Below are positions 1 through 12,100 of a DNA stretch of 64,000 nt, piece after piece. The position numbers and the translations under genes are program-made. The notes below the pieces were generated by a model, which worked only from the letters and a program-made list of their open reading frames with translations, was not told the DNA's origin and made no database searches. The stretch is taken from NCBI GenBank assembly GCA_035578905.1, contig JAQJVL010002737.1, positions 1-64,000 of the forward strand. Reading direction: 5' to 3'. Each line of letters begins with the position of its first letter. Position 1 is the stretch's first letter. This DNA is from Stictocephala bisonia (taxonomy: Eukaryota; Arthropoda; Insecta; Hemiptera; Membracidae).

Positions 1-119
1 GTCAAAATGTATAAAAGCATTATTTGTCTAATTTTATATTAAAAAAATGTTTTAATGCGTACAAAGGTAACCGACGGTCGCCGGAAGTACCCGAAGGTTC
101 AGAGTACATATATAAGAGG

Positions 120-275
120 GAAAGGCCGCCATCTTGGAAAAAAGTGCATTTTATATAGTATAACGAGGGAATTTTGAGGGAAATTTAGGGAGGGAAAATT
201 CCCACAGGGTTGGTAGCACTGCGGGCCGGCCGCCATCTTGAGTCACGTGACCGCTCTCGACCAATCAGAGGCCAA
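120..275. promoter_or_regulatory. GC-rich block with promoter-like motifs
   Basis: Within very AT-rich DNA this block has GCCGCCATCTTG twice (about 126-137 and 229-240), the YY1-type core. Directly after come the palindromic E-box CACGTG (about 244-249) and a CCAAT box (ACCAATCAG, about 260-268). This layout is known from TATA-less promoters. It may equally be the end of an unrecognised transposon, because no exon that it could drive is visible in the window. Function is inferred only. Confidence 0.3.
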
Positions 276-304
276 AAAAGTGGGCTCTAACTGTCCCTTA
301 TTGT

Positions 305-1340
305 CTACTGTTGACTGTTCTTAATATTAACATATTGTTTACAATTAGTTAGATAAGATTTCAGTAATTTCAAAGAGTTTTCAGCGATACAGTAGTAGAA
401 AAGTTTATCTAAAAGGATGTCGTGGTCGATACAGTCAAATGCCTTGTTCAAGTCACAGATAGTCAGAAAAACTGATTGTTTGTTTTCAAAGGTAGAAAGA
501 ACATCTTCCACTAAACTAAAAACTGCCAATGTTGTAGACTTATTCGAGCTATATCCATGCTGGTAATTGCTTAGTAGATTGTTTCTTTCAAAAGGATTAC
601 TTAGTTGAACATATAATAGAGACTCAAAAACCTTAGAAAAATATTTTACAATTGAGATAGGCCGAAAATTTTGTTGTCGCATCAAATCACCTTTCTTGTA
701 TTCCGCTATCACTCTTGAAATTTTTAATAAATTCGAAAAAGAACCATTTGTAAAGCACTGATTCAAAACAAATGCTCTTAAATAAGGTGTATAGTTTGTT
801 TTACTAGAAAATTAGAAATCCAATAGAGTAATCTGTGCTTTTTGAGTTAGAGAGCTTTGAAACTGTTTTGAGTAGATCATCCGGTTTGAGAACTGACCAA
901 CTAAAACTGAGGAGCATTACGATGATTCAGTTGTTGAAGAAGGCTTATGGCTTCTGTGTTACTGTTAGGTATAATATTCTGAATGTCAAAAACTGATTGT
1001 ATAAAAAAATTATTAAGCTAATCTGCAGTGAGATCAGTGTTGTTCGGTGCTTTTGGGTTTTGAGTTTCAGTTGATATTACTTGCCAAGCAGCCTTATATT
1101 TTTTACTGGCATTTTCTATATGTGATTCAAAAGATTGCTTTTTTTCTTGCTGAGTTGAGTTTTTTTTCCTATATTGTTTTTTGAAGAATATATATGTAAT
1201 ATAGGCAGACTCAGTTATATTTGAACCAGTTTTATATCTAAAGATTTTTGAAAATAGTGAAATAGCCCAGCATTAGTTCTTTACTTTGTTTTGATTCATC
1301 TGAGAAAATATTTAGTTTATTATTTTTTTTAATGTTGTCT
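305..1340 (-). mobile_element. Non-LTR retrotransposon (LINE) fragment, RT domain
   Basis: Reading on the minus strand, 766-305 encodes the first half of a reverse transcriptase. It shows FRPISIVKYFSKVFESLLY (the RPIS block), NYQHGYSSNKSTT and the catalytic-motif-A region LNKAFDCIDHDILLDKL. Upstream (about 1340-770) the frame is broken but keeps recognisable endonuclease-RT linker sequence. The element ends abruptly at about 305, before the YADD motif, so it is truncated at both ends and inactive. By RT style it belongs to the jockey/CR1-like group; the exact clade is not resolved. Confidence 0.8.
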
Positions 1341-2310
1341 TGGCTTTCACCAAGGGAGAAGAGAAGTGCCAGAGCTGCACAGACAGCTAGCCTATGGGCA
1401 TTCTGTTCTATAAAGTGCCACTATCTAATTCAGTTGTAGGCTTAGTAATAATGTTATGTGTGTTTGACGATGCATTGCAATGTAATAATTGATGCCGGCA
1501 ATACATTCTGATTCAGGTACATATTTAATATTAAATATATTTATCACATACATATATTTAACTATGAATATTTGAGTCTAATATTTAGACTAATTTTAAG
1601 AATAATAATAATCTTTAAAATCTGTTTTGGTAAATTTCATGCCAATATCTTGGAACTAACCACAAGTTCACCGCATTTAAGATTATCTTAATGTTTTCTA
1701 AATAAACAAACCATTTCCATCACTTGTAAAATTTATCAAGGGTCAGTTTTCTTTGTCGTAAGCTATAAAATGTATAATATTGATTTTTTATCAAGTATAA
1801 AAAACTAGTAAAATACAAAATAAAAATTACTATTTTTGTAGATCATATAACTGCCATTCTAAATAAACAATTTGATACTTGAAACTAAAACTAATTTTTA
1901 TAAACGTTTATGGTTTTTAATCAGTTAATAAAAGTGTAAGAAATTTTTAAACTGCTTAGATTATTATAGTCTAAATTAAAAAACCTTAATAAATGGAGTA
2001 AAAATCAATTTTAGCAACTTTTTGAATGATAACCATAAAGTAGACAGCAAAATTGATGGGGCAGCATTTTGTATAATATCTAGATATTTTAAATGTGTTA
2101 TAGTAGGAAACTTAGCTCTAGGTCTAAACTACAGTAAAATAATAAGTATAATTCTGCATGAAACTTTTCTTGAGGAGCATAAGGACATCCTGCTATCTCT
2201 TGTTTATATGGATAACAAGTTTTGCAAGATACCTTGCCTCCGTGACACCTAAATGCAGTCCCCAGTTATGCAAGATAACCAAATACATCACTTTGAACAG
2301 TAGGTTTTTT
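1341..2310. other. AT-rich DNA, nothing recognised
   Basis: No exon, RNA gene or repeat could be supported on either strand. It lies upstream of the first visible WRNIP1 exon and is probably intronic. Confidence 0.4.
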
Positions 2311-2317
2311 ACTACTA

Positions 2318-2712
2318 GGTTGGCTCTAGTGGTGCAGTGCTGTAATCCAGCTATTTAGGAACCAAGTATGTGGAGATTGTAAGCCGTAGGTTCTATGCTT
2401 AGTTAGAACTGCATAGAACCAAGCATAACGGTTTTCTTAGTACCGAAACGGCACTATTAGAGAAAACTGGAGTATTCATGTTGGGTGGTAGTCAAGGTTC
2501 GAATGTCATGTAAGGAAGAGAACTGGGTATCAGACTTGTCAGTTAGCTGATAATCAGACTATTATTACGTGGTTCAGATTCCATATAAAGCTGTGTGTCT
2601 CTTAGTTACCTAGGCTGTTGGAATATAAGTAAATGGCTCTTTCTAAAATACAGTTGATCTTAGTAACAAATACTCCACTCATTACCCTTATTCACTCATA
2701 TCTCTATGATCA
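2318..2712 (+). mobile_element. Candidate tRNA-derived SINE
   Basis: The block begins with a box-A-like TGGCTCTAGTGG (2321-2332). It has box-B-like sites GGTTCTATGC (2389-2398) and GGTTCGAATG (2496-2505). Its 3' part (about 2590-2700: CTTAGTTACCTAGGCTGTTG and onward) reappears diverged at 36490-36600 (CTTAGTTGCCCTGGCTGTTG), so it is a dispersed repeat. A pol-III-type head and a shared tail suggest a SINE. The A-to-B spacing is longer than in most tRNAs, so the head assignment is tentative. It lies in a probable WRNIP1 intron. Confidence 0.4.
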
Positions 2713-3079
2713 GCGTTTTAATCAAATAAAAATGGTGACACTTGATTTAAATAACTAAAGTACGTTACTTATAAGATTGTTATTATAGATTCAGTGCTTG
2801 AGTCTTCAGCTGTAGGACCAGATAATTGAGCACTAGATTGAAATTTAATTTACAATATTGTAGTAAATGTATAGTCTACTGTCAGTGACTGATTTTCAAC
2901 TCGTTAGTTTTATCATGTGGCTAAATAATAACTAACATGGAATTAAGAAGTTAAAGCTGAAACCAGAGAATGTAAAGTATTTTCAAGTCTTGAAATAAAA
3001 AAATAATTTGTTAGAAAATTAGCAATATACTGCTTATTTGAATGCTTACTACTAAGAACTAATATTTGCATGTTTACAG

Positions 3080-3194
3080 GGTTAGAAGACCACAACGCTC
3101 TCAATTTGGCCATGTCAGCCATGCAAGCTTGCAAACTAATTGGCATGCCAGAATGTGGCCTTTTCTTAGCACATGTAGCAACACACCTATCTAG
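3080..3194 (+). CDS. WRNIP1: WRNIP1 exon (MgsA C-terminal domain, first visible)
   Basis: The acceptor is TTTACAG/G and the donor is TCTAG/GTCAGT. It encodes [18 protein letters not shown] followed by [19 protein letters not shown]. The GMPEC motif is diagnostic of RarA/WRNIP1 proteins. It ends two bases into an Arg codon that the next exon completes. Confidence 0.9.
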
Positions 3195-6100
3195 GTCAGT
3201 ATGTTGAATAACATTGTTTTCATTTCTTGCATTAGCACTTTTGTTTTTACAAGTGTTCTATTTTATTATTAGATATAATTATTCCAGTAACTTTAATTCT
3301 CAGAATATTAACTATGGTAAAGTTATTTAACGGAACAGTAAAAAACTAATTTAAGATGTTTTTCATAAAATTATTTTATGAACTCTTGTTTTGGATTGGT
3401 AATAGCGATACAAGTTGGCAGTCAAAATTGTAACAATGATCTATGTATACAGCGATATGAAACTCAAAAAGAGAGGCTTTCAAATGACAAAATGCAACAG
3501 CGGATCAGTTTGATATTAAATTGAACTTTTTAGCACTGTGCCTAAAATATCATTGTATCCTGTTTTATGATCAGGAGCTGAATAAAATAGAATCTATATT
3601 TCTAAACGTGAAGCCTCCTAAATATTTGAACATGCATATTTGTGATAGTTGTGAGCATATTTGTGATAGTTGTGAGCATATTTGTGATAGTTGTGAGCAT
3701 ATTTGTGATAGTTGTGAGCATATTTGTGATAGTTGTGAGCATATTTGTGATAGTTGTGAGCATATTTGTGATAGTTGTGAGCATATTTGTGATAGTTGTG
3801 AGCATATTTGTGATAGTTGTGAGCATATTTGTGATAGTTGTGAGCATATTTGTGATAGTTGTGAGCATATTTGTGATAGTTGTGAGCATGTTTGTGATAG
3901 TTGTGAGCATATTTGTGATAGTTGTGAGCATGTTTGTGATAGTTGTGAGCATATTTGTGATAGTTGTGAGCATATTTGTGATAGTTGTGAGCATATTTGT
4001 GATAGTTGTGAGCATATTTGTGATAGTTGTGAGCATATTTGTGATAGTTGTGAGCATATTTGTGATAGTTGTGAGCATATTTGTGATAGTTGTGAGCATA
4101 TTTGTGATAGTTGTAAGCATATTTGTGATAGTTGTGAGCATATTTGTGATAGTTGTAAGCATATTTGTGATAGTTGTGAGCATATTTGTGATAGTTGTAA
4201 GCATATTTGTGATAGTTGTGAGCATATTTGTGATAGTTGTGAGCATATTTGTGGTAGTTGTGAGCATATTAATCATGATCCAAAATTCAAACTATCTGGC
4301 TATCATGGTCAGACAATAAAGTTTAATCCACTCAACTTGTATCTGTGACAACCAATAACAATCTGTATAATATAAAAGAGATTGGTTATTAATTTTAAAT
4401 AGCTAATTTGTTATTAATTAATATCCTGGTGGGGAAATCTATTAAGTAATACATTCCACATTGAGTCAGTAATTGGGTAAAATCCTCAATAGCAGTTCTA
4501 TTTTCTATAGTAACAATGTTTCCACAAATTACTAAACCGGTCTATTAAATATAATATTACGATTATAATTTAGCTTTTCTAAACATTGCACTAAATTTGC
4601 ATTGATTGAACATCTGTAGATTCCCTCCAATAATATTTTTGAATTACCAATACAAACTTTAACCAAACAGAGTTCAAGTGTCTAATCTCATAACAAATTC
4701 TGAATGTTTTAAGTTTGCTGTGTTTCTTTTAGATCACCCACCGTCTTCTATTTCGGAGGTGTTTTTGGAGTGGTTGAGCAATCTTGTAGATTATTCAGGA
4801 AAAATGTATAGTAAAATTATTTAGGCCGGGAATATAAATATAGTATTTTAGCAAACTTTACATAAGGAACATTAGGAAAAAAGAAAACTAATTTGTTAAA
4901 TAATATGTTGAGGAGCTATGACATGAAATATCTTGTCAATTTCCCAATGAGAGTTTCCCCAAGATATTTCAAAATACAGCACCAACAACTAATAATTTTG
5001 TAATAAAAATACTCTTAAAACAATGTATCATTGCCTAGGGTAATCACTTCTTTCTCTGATCTTGATGACCAGTTACTCGAACTCAGTTCTGTGTCCAGAT
5101 CTCCTCCACATAACATGTTTTTTTTTTTTTTTTTTTTACCAAGTATGCTGTAATTTTTCATAACAGGATATATTACTTTTTTGTAAGCTCATTAGAAAAA
5201 AAAATTGTGGAATATTTATTTTGCTCTAATAAATGAAAAATACAATTTTCTCTATAACAAATTAAAATTTTATTTTGATCAGGAATTTTCTAAAAGTAAA
5301 GTTAAGAAAATAAATAATAAAGGAAACTGGATAGTGCCTAAACTAAAAGAAGAAAAAATATCTAATAACATTTGAAAAAGAAACTAAACCATCCAAACAA
5401 ATTTTCAGAAATAAATTCTGTGCAGTAAATGTGAATGTACAGATGCTGTCTGCATTGGGTCGTTTATCTTATGGTGAGGACATGTTGGTTGGTTGGTTGT
5501 TAAATTATATATTTTACTTAGCAAATTTAATTATTCTCCATGTGTTGTGACAGGGCACCTAAATCCAGAGAGGTTTACAATGCTTTGAATAAGGCCAAGC
5601 AGTGTGTGCGAGATCACAAAGGTGCACTGCCATCTGTTCCCTTACATCTTCGAAATGCACCCACTAAACTCATGAGAGACCTTGGTATGTACATACATAT
5701 TGATTACATGGATATGATTGTTAGTTTCTTGGAGGTTTCCAATGCTTAACTATCCACCTGTCCAAACACTGAACCCATTACTACATTTAGTTATTTATAT
5801 TTTCTAATTTAAAATCTTCTATTGAATTCTGGTGTGATATTAAATAAAAATGTGCTGGAAATTGTGACGGTAATGACATTTTAAGCTAAATTAATTTAAA
5901 TTAAATTTTGCCTCTGAATAACCTCAAAGACAAATAACAGGATCTACCAGCCTATTCTAATGATTGGCTGACTCTTTGATACTTACTGGAAGCATGATAA
6001 TGAATCTGACACCAACTTGAAGTGTTAGAAATTGAATTGCTCTTTTTTTGTGTAGCTGACATATACTTACCTATGTTATCGCTTCTCTGCCTTTAGATTG

Positions 6101-9100
6101 ATAGTTTTACGTCTGTTCTCTCTGGCTTTGGATTATCTTATTCAGGCTGTTGAATTCATTTTGTAGCCTTCATTCCAGAGTAAGACTCGCTCAATCTCCT
6201 CGTGAGTTGTGGTTCATGAGGTTTGCGAGGGTGGCTCATAAAACATATTTTACGGCCTCAAAGGTTGACCGACGAGGTCACATTCAATACTTAGCAGTTT
6301 GAGAAACGATATTATTTCTTGCCTGAGGCTTCAGGCTGGTTCCTTTTAATATCTTTTGTATTTTGTGTGATTGAATGATGGTAATGCCCTCTTAATTTTA
6401 AATACTAACTCAACAGAATCCAGTTGTTTTATTATATTATTTAGTTAAAAAAAAGAAGCCTTGGCAACTTTATCTAGGATCTGTGTTGAATGGGAGGAAA
6501 GGATTGATGGAAGGAATTCTTGTCTTTGGTACTTGAGACAGCCATTCAGGTTACAAGTGTCTTGCTATAATTGAGACAGTGGTCAAGTGCTTCAAAGCTG
6601 ATTTTTTAAGTGCTTTAGGAATGGCAATCTAAGCTAAGGAATGATGACACTCTAGTTAAGAGCTCAAATACAATTACGACTAAGAGACCCAACTTGTGAG
6701 ACCTTTAGCTGTCCTGACAATTATGTCTTACAGCCTAAAACTGTTTCTGAAGGCTTACCAAAGATTTCAGCATCGGATTTTCAAGTAGCTATCCATGGGA
6801 ATGTGAATGGAAATATAGCTAAGTCTGTATAACACAGTTAAGAAAATGCATTTCCAAGTTTTGAGACTCACCAAGGAAAACAAAGATATGAAAACCTTAG
6901 TACAGGATCTTATACTGACACAACAACACCATAAATATTGTTCATGTGTATGTGAAGTATGTTCAAATGAATATTGTTGGACGACAGGCAGTTATTCTGT
7001 TGCTTGTTATGAAAGTTAATGGTTATTAATCTTTTAATGTGGTTTGGTCGCCATTAGGGACAACTGAATGCTGCTGCGCAGTGCTGACTGCAAGTTACTC
7101 ACACACATAACTCTTTCCCCCCACGGTTTGGGATGGGAGGGAAATAATTGCAGGAAGTCGTTGAAGCACGATTCTGCAGGTGTGGGTGCTGTTTCTCACT
7201 GTACGTGTGCATAGTGATTAGATTGTAATATAACATGCGGGTAATACAGCAGTTGAGTATATAAAGTTAATAAATTTTTAAAATTGTGTGATAGTAAAAA
7301 GCATAAGATGCCAAACACGACGTTGTATTTCTCGTCATAATAAAATAAAAACAAACACATAAACATTAATTATTTTAAATCAAATTTGCTGATTTGTAGT
7401 AAAATTATGTAGAATAAAATAAATAATGAGCAAGACCAGTCCTGTGAGAGACTGTTTTTGGGAATAATCGGGAAAATAGTTTCTCAATATTGTATGTACC
7501 AAGAAAGCACAAATTCGCATCTTTCAGGTGATGTATTTATAACTATAAGTATTCAAATTCAAAATAATCTTTATTGACATATCGTACAAATCCATACAAA
7601 TACAAATAGTGACAGTTACAGCTAAGTATAAAACTAAATATTAGACCAAACTATTAAATCATAATTATATGCAATCTTTTTGATACAAAATTATATAGTT
7701 TTAGTAAAAGTAATTAAAATTAAAAAGTTTAAAATGTAAGGTTTAAAGGAGCTGCTTAGGATACTCTGTTTATTACATAATTATTGTTGTTATTGAGGCT
7801 TTTTCTGTAAGGAATTCTTTTAATTTTAATTTAAACTTTACATTGCTTTCAATATTTGTGATGCATTTTGGAATTTTACTTAAATATTTAGCCCCTATGT
7901 AGGAGGGGTTTTTTTTAAATTGAATTTTATGATAGGGGATTGATACTAGATTTTTTTGTCTAATATTATGTGAGTGGACATTACTTTGAAATTGAAATTC
8001 TACCATGTGTGTTCTCACATAATAAATGCACTCAAAGATGTATAAGCCTAATACTGTAATAATGTTCAGTTTTTTTTTTTTTAATATTCTTTTACAGAGT
8101 CTGTTAGTTCAAGTTTTAAAATCATTAATTTTTTAACATAATTTTAATGAAAGAACTACTTGGGAGGCGTTTAATAGCTAATATAAAGACATTACAATAG
8201 AAAAAATCGAAAAAGTTTTTTTGACCATTGGCCTACTTTGACTGATCCAGAGTGTTTCGGTGCTGTAGCCAACCAATCCTTGACGGAACTGCTCCATCCT
8301 ACGTAAATGACTCGTGATTAATCATTTATCTCACCTACCAAACTAATACTGCCATTGGTTTGTTGAACAGTGTTTGCTTGTTATTTTGTGTGGTAAGGTT
8401 GGCCACTTCTTGTGACTGTACACGTGACTAAATAAAAATAGAACAGTTGACAATAGTCAGTGCGTGCACCGTACTGTTGTTCCTAGCCGCTGTTTTTGTT
8501 TTGTTGCGTTGTGAGATGTGTTAGGTATTTGAAATATATATTATTGTGTTTTGAAGATGTACTGTAATGGTCATTACAGTTGACACTCTATAATCCGATG
8601 CTCGCTACTCAAACATACCCATTAGTTCGATGTGCCGCCGACTATTATTCAGTTATTTTATAACAAAATACATTTTATCTATACTTGTATTTTGTGTGTT
8701 TATTCATTACCTTTTAGTAATTAAAACAGTACTTCTGTGTTGTGTTTGCTTTTTAACAACACAGCATACAGTATAGTATCTCCTAAGCTTCATGTAATTT
8801 ACGTACAGTACACATAGCATATGCACTACCGTCGACTGTATATGAATAATGTTTGAACAGAATGTTGTACAGAATATACGAGTAGTTGGAGAGGATGTTC
8901 CAGTGTAAACAGTGTGGTGTGCTTCTACATATAGATGTGTGTTTTCAGGTCTATCACACATGCACACACTTGTAATCTTGTGTCTGTAAATATGTCCTTC
9001 TTTCATTGAAAAAAGTTGGAAATTTGAAAATTCCGTATTGCTTTATTCTGATAACGGTTTATTTATTTTTCAATTTCTTAGGTAAAATTATCAATTTATG

Positions 9101-12100
9101 TACATCATACTGATAATTTTATTATATACAGGTTGTCCAGCTTCGACTCTTACATATTATAGAAAATTGTTTTTCAGATCAATACCAGCTAATAATACCA
9201 TGTAACATGTTTCTTTTCTTGATTTGTTTTCTGTCTGTGTGTCTGTATGTGTTTTTTACAAACATTTGAGTATCTCAAAAACCATTTGAAATACAATACT
9301 GAATTTTTGTATGAAAGTTGATGTTAAAAAAGCATATTTTATGTAAAAAGGCTGTATATCTAAGATGTATCAGTTTCAAAATGACAGCTGTCTACAAATT
9401 TCAAAGGCAAAAATTTAAAAAACTACACATTTTACCCAAAAATGTTAGATCACAATATTTGTAGACTAAATTATGCCAAATTCAACGATATGCCAATTTA
9501 AAAGATCGGGTGATAAGTAACAGAGCAAATTCATTTTTTGAGACTGAAAGCATTATCATCTCAGTAAAGGGACCCAGATAGTAAAATACAAAACAAAATG
9601 TGTGGAGCACAATAGTGTGCTGTGCGACCATCACAGTGTTAAAACTATACGAAAGGAATATCTTATGGGTAGAGCTCTATATACATTAGATAAATTATGA
9701 CTTATTGGTGAGTTTAGACAATACTAAATATAACTAAACCAAATTTGTTTTGAATGATATAGTTGTCTTTTACAATGCTGTAAAAAAGGTATAAAATAGT
9801 AATATTCGTTTTTAGTCTGTATTTTCATTGCATTTTAGTATCAAGGCTGACAATATTTATTGTATGGATTTGAACAGAATACAAATAAAGATGATTTGAT
9901 GAAAATGTAGTAGTCACAGATTCTACCAACTTGTTAGTGGACTATATTAGTGAAGTTATTTATTTATTTTCTTTTTTCAAATAAAATGTACTATTTGTTA
10001 AGGAGAATGTGATAGAAGGAAGTTCAGAAGAAACTAAAGAGAATCACTAAAGATTGACTGCATAGAAAATAATCTGTTATTGTGCTTTTTTGTGGAGTAA
10101 AATTTTTGATAGCTATCATTGTCAGAATAATTTTAGCAATTTATTCAGTCTGGAATATGTAATAATATGAAAAATAAGTCTATAAATAACATTACTGAAC
10201 CTTGACAGGTAAGCCAATAAAGAATTGTGAAAAGATTGTGAAAAGAGGCATTATGTTTTACTTAAGTGAAGTGACTATGGAATTGAAAAGGTTTCTTCAG
10301 AGATTAAAAAAAAAAAAAGAAAAAATAACTATGGGTTTGATTGGAAGAACTCTTAAGGTCACAATTAAGCAATAAAGCTTGTTGGTCACCATCAAAATGA
10401 GATGAAATGAGGATTAAAATGAAGAACTTCAAAAGAAAAAATAATGAAAATCAAACAGAAATTAAGAGGCAAAAAGTAACAAATAATCGAATGATCCTAT
10501 ACAAAAATGGGGCAGGTGTTGACTAAGTATAAAAGAGAATAGTCAAGGAAGTTCAATAATGTGTGAGGAAGTTGTGTGATGGCTAGTGATAGCCAGACAT
10601 TTAATGTAGAACTATTGGTCTATTAGTACCTATTTATTACATATTACAAATAATACCACATTTTATAAACACATTACTACATAAATGCCACAGTCATATT
10701 TTCAATCAGTCATATTAGTTAAAAGTCATATAACTAGAATCTTGAAACTGAATTATAATAGCCAAATAAGTAATGACAGCACTGGCGACTGATATGACAA
10801 CAGGAGTGTGCAGCGTAAAAAGACCACAAGCAGAGATGTGAACTTGTCTGTGAGTCAACTGATGGGCAAAAGTGTCCAGCTGTTGGAGTATCTCAGTGTT
10901 ATAGCAAGTAGACATCAGCTGACTAACCACAGCTAAGGTCTTGTGAGCCTGGCCTGTGGTCAGTGAGCATGGCCACACTAGCATGTACAGCTGAACGATG
11001 TATACGATCAGCCAGCTTACACCCATCACAATTAACATCAACCCTCCACCTCGGCTGTTGAAACATTTACAATACATGGTTAAACACAAGGCTAATTACT
11101 TGTATTTATAAGACATATACTATGCACTTGTAAATATATATTGCACAATAATATTATACATGTGTTGTATAGTGGCCAGCCTAGACAGTCCCATTGATAG
11201 GCATCACTTCACCACATTATACTGGGAGTACGATGCTCACACTATTTCGCTGACAGTTCATGCATGGGGATGGGTTAAATACCTCAATCGCCAGCTTGGA
11301 GAGGTTCTTTTGCAGTCTGGCTCTTGAACCAAACAGAACTGACCAAAAGCAACAACACTTTAACAACCGTCATAAATAATAACATTGGTATTGTACAGTG
11401 TATCTATACAGACATACATCTACAAAGAAACCTTTTGTTGCTAATGATGTTTGTGGCGAGCATCTAACAGCGCTAAACCCAACACTTAAGCACTAAATAC
11501 AACATTTTAGAAATGTGAGAGCTATCCTGCCAGTGTAGCTGGGCTATCTGTGGTCACAAAACAATTAATTTTTATTTGCTCTTTTAAAGAACTATCAGAC
11601 GATAAAACTATGTCAAGCTCTAAGAAAATAACAAATGTTTTTTTCAAACTCACATTGCTTTTTATTAAAGGTTATTTTGTTTTGTTTACGACTTTGTAAA
11701 GCATTGAACGGATGTTGTGTTTTCCTATTGATAGTACATAAGCAAGTACATCATCATTAAATTTACACAGCCATCCACATCATTTAAAATTTAATAAAGA
11801 TGCCTCTGAAAATGTTCTGGAGCAGATCAAATTCAATTTTGTAGTTGGATGAAACAGAATCTTCAAAATAAGTGAAAAACGTAGTAAAATTTCTAGAGAA
11901 ATCTGTGAATCTAGAGAAATTTGTGCATGCAATTAAAAGATAACAGCACCATCTCTTATTTTTGCTAAACACTTCTCAGTCGATGGTAATATCAAAATTT
12001 CTGTAATAACATGTACATTCAGTTTTGTAAAATCAACATATGGGTTATAGTCAAAAAGTTCCTAGAATTGGTTAAAATATATTTAATGGATAGTGATGAA

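Noticed and set aside
2022..2358. Upstream WRNIP1 exon
   Set aside because: The frames here do not resemble the expected segment preceding LEDHNAL (the GGEDP...ASEDIG region), and no splice phase fits.
3635..4270. CRISPR-like array
   Set aside because: No spacers: repeats are directly adjacent, and the genome is eukaryotic. The same holds for the 56-bp satellite.
3521..4348. 275-codon frame with HICDSCE repeats and its two shadow frames as genes
   Set aside because: The unit is 21 bp and lacks stops, so any frame stays open; the array sits in the WRNIP1 intron with no splice sites or start context of its own.
8707..9006. 99-codon Cys/His-containing minus-strand frame
   Set aside because: No domain, no neighbouring exon, and low-complexity-like codon usage.
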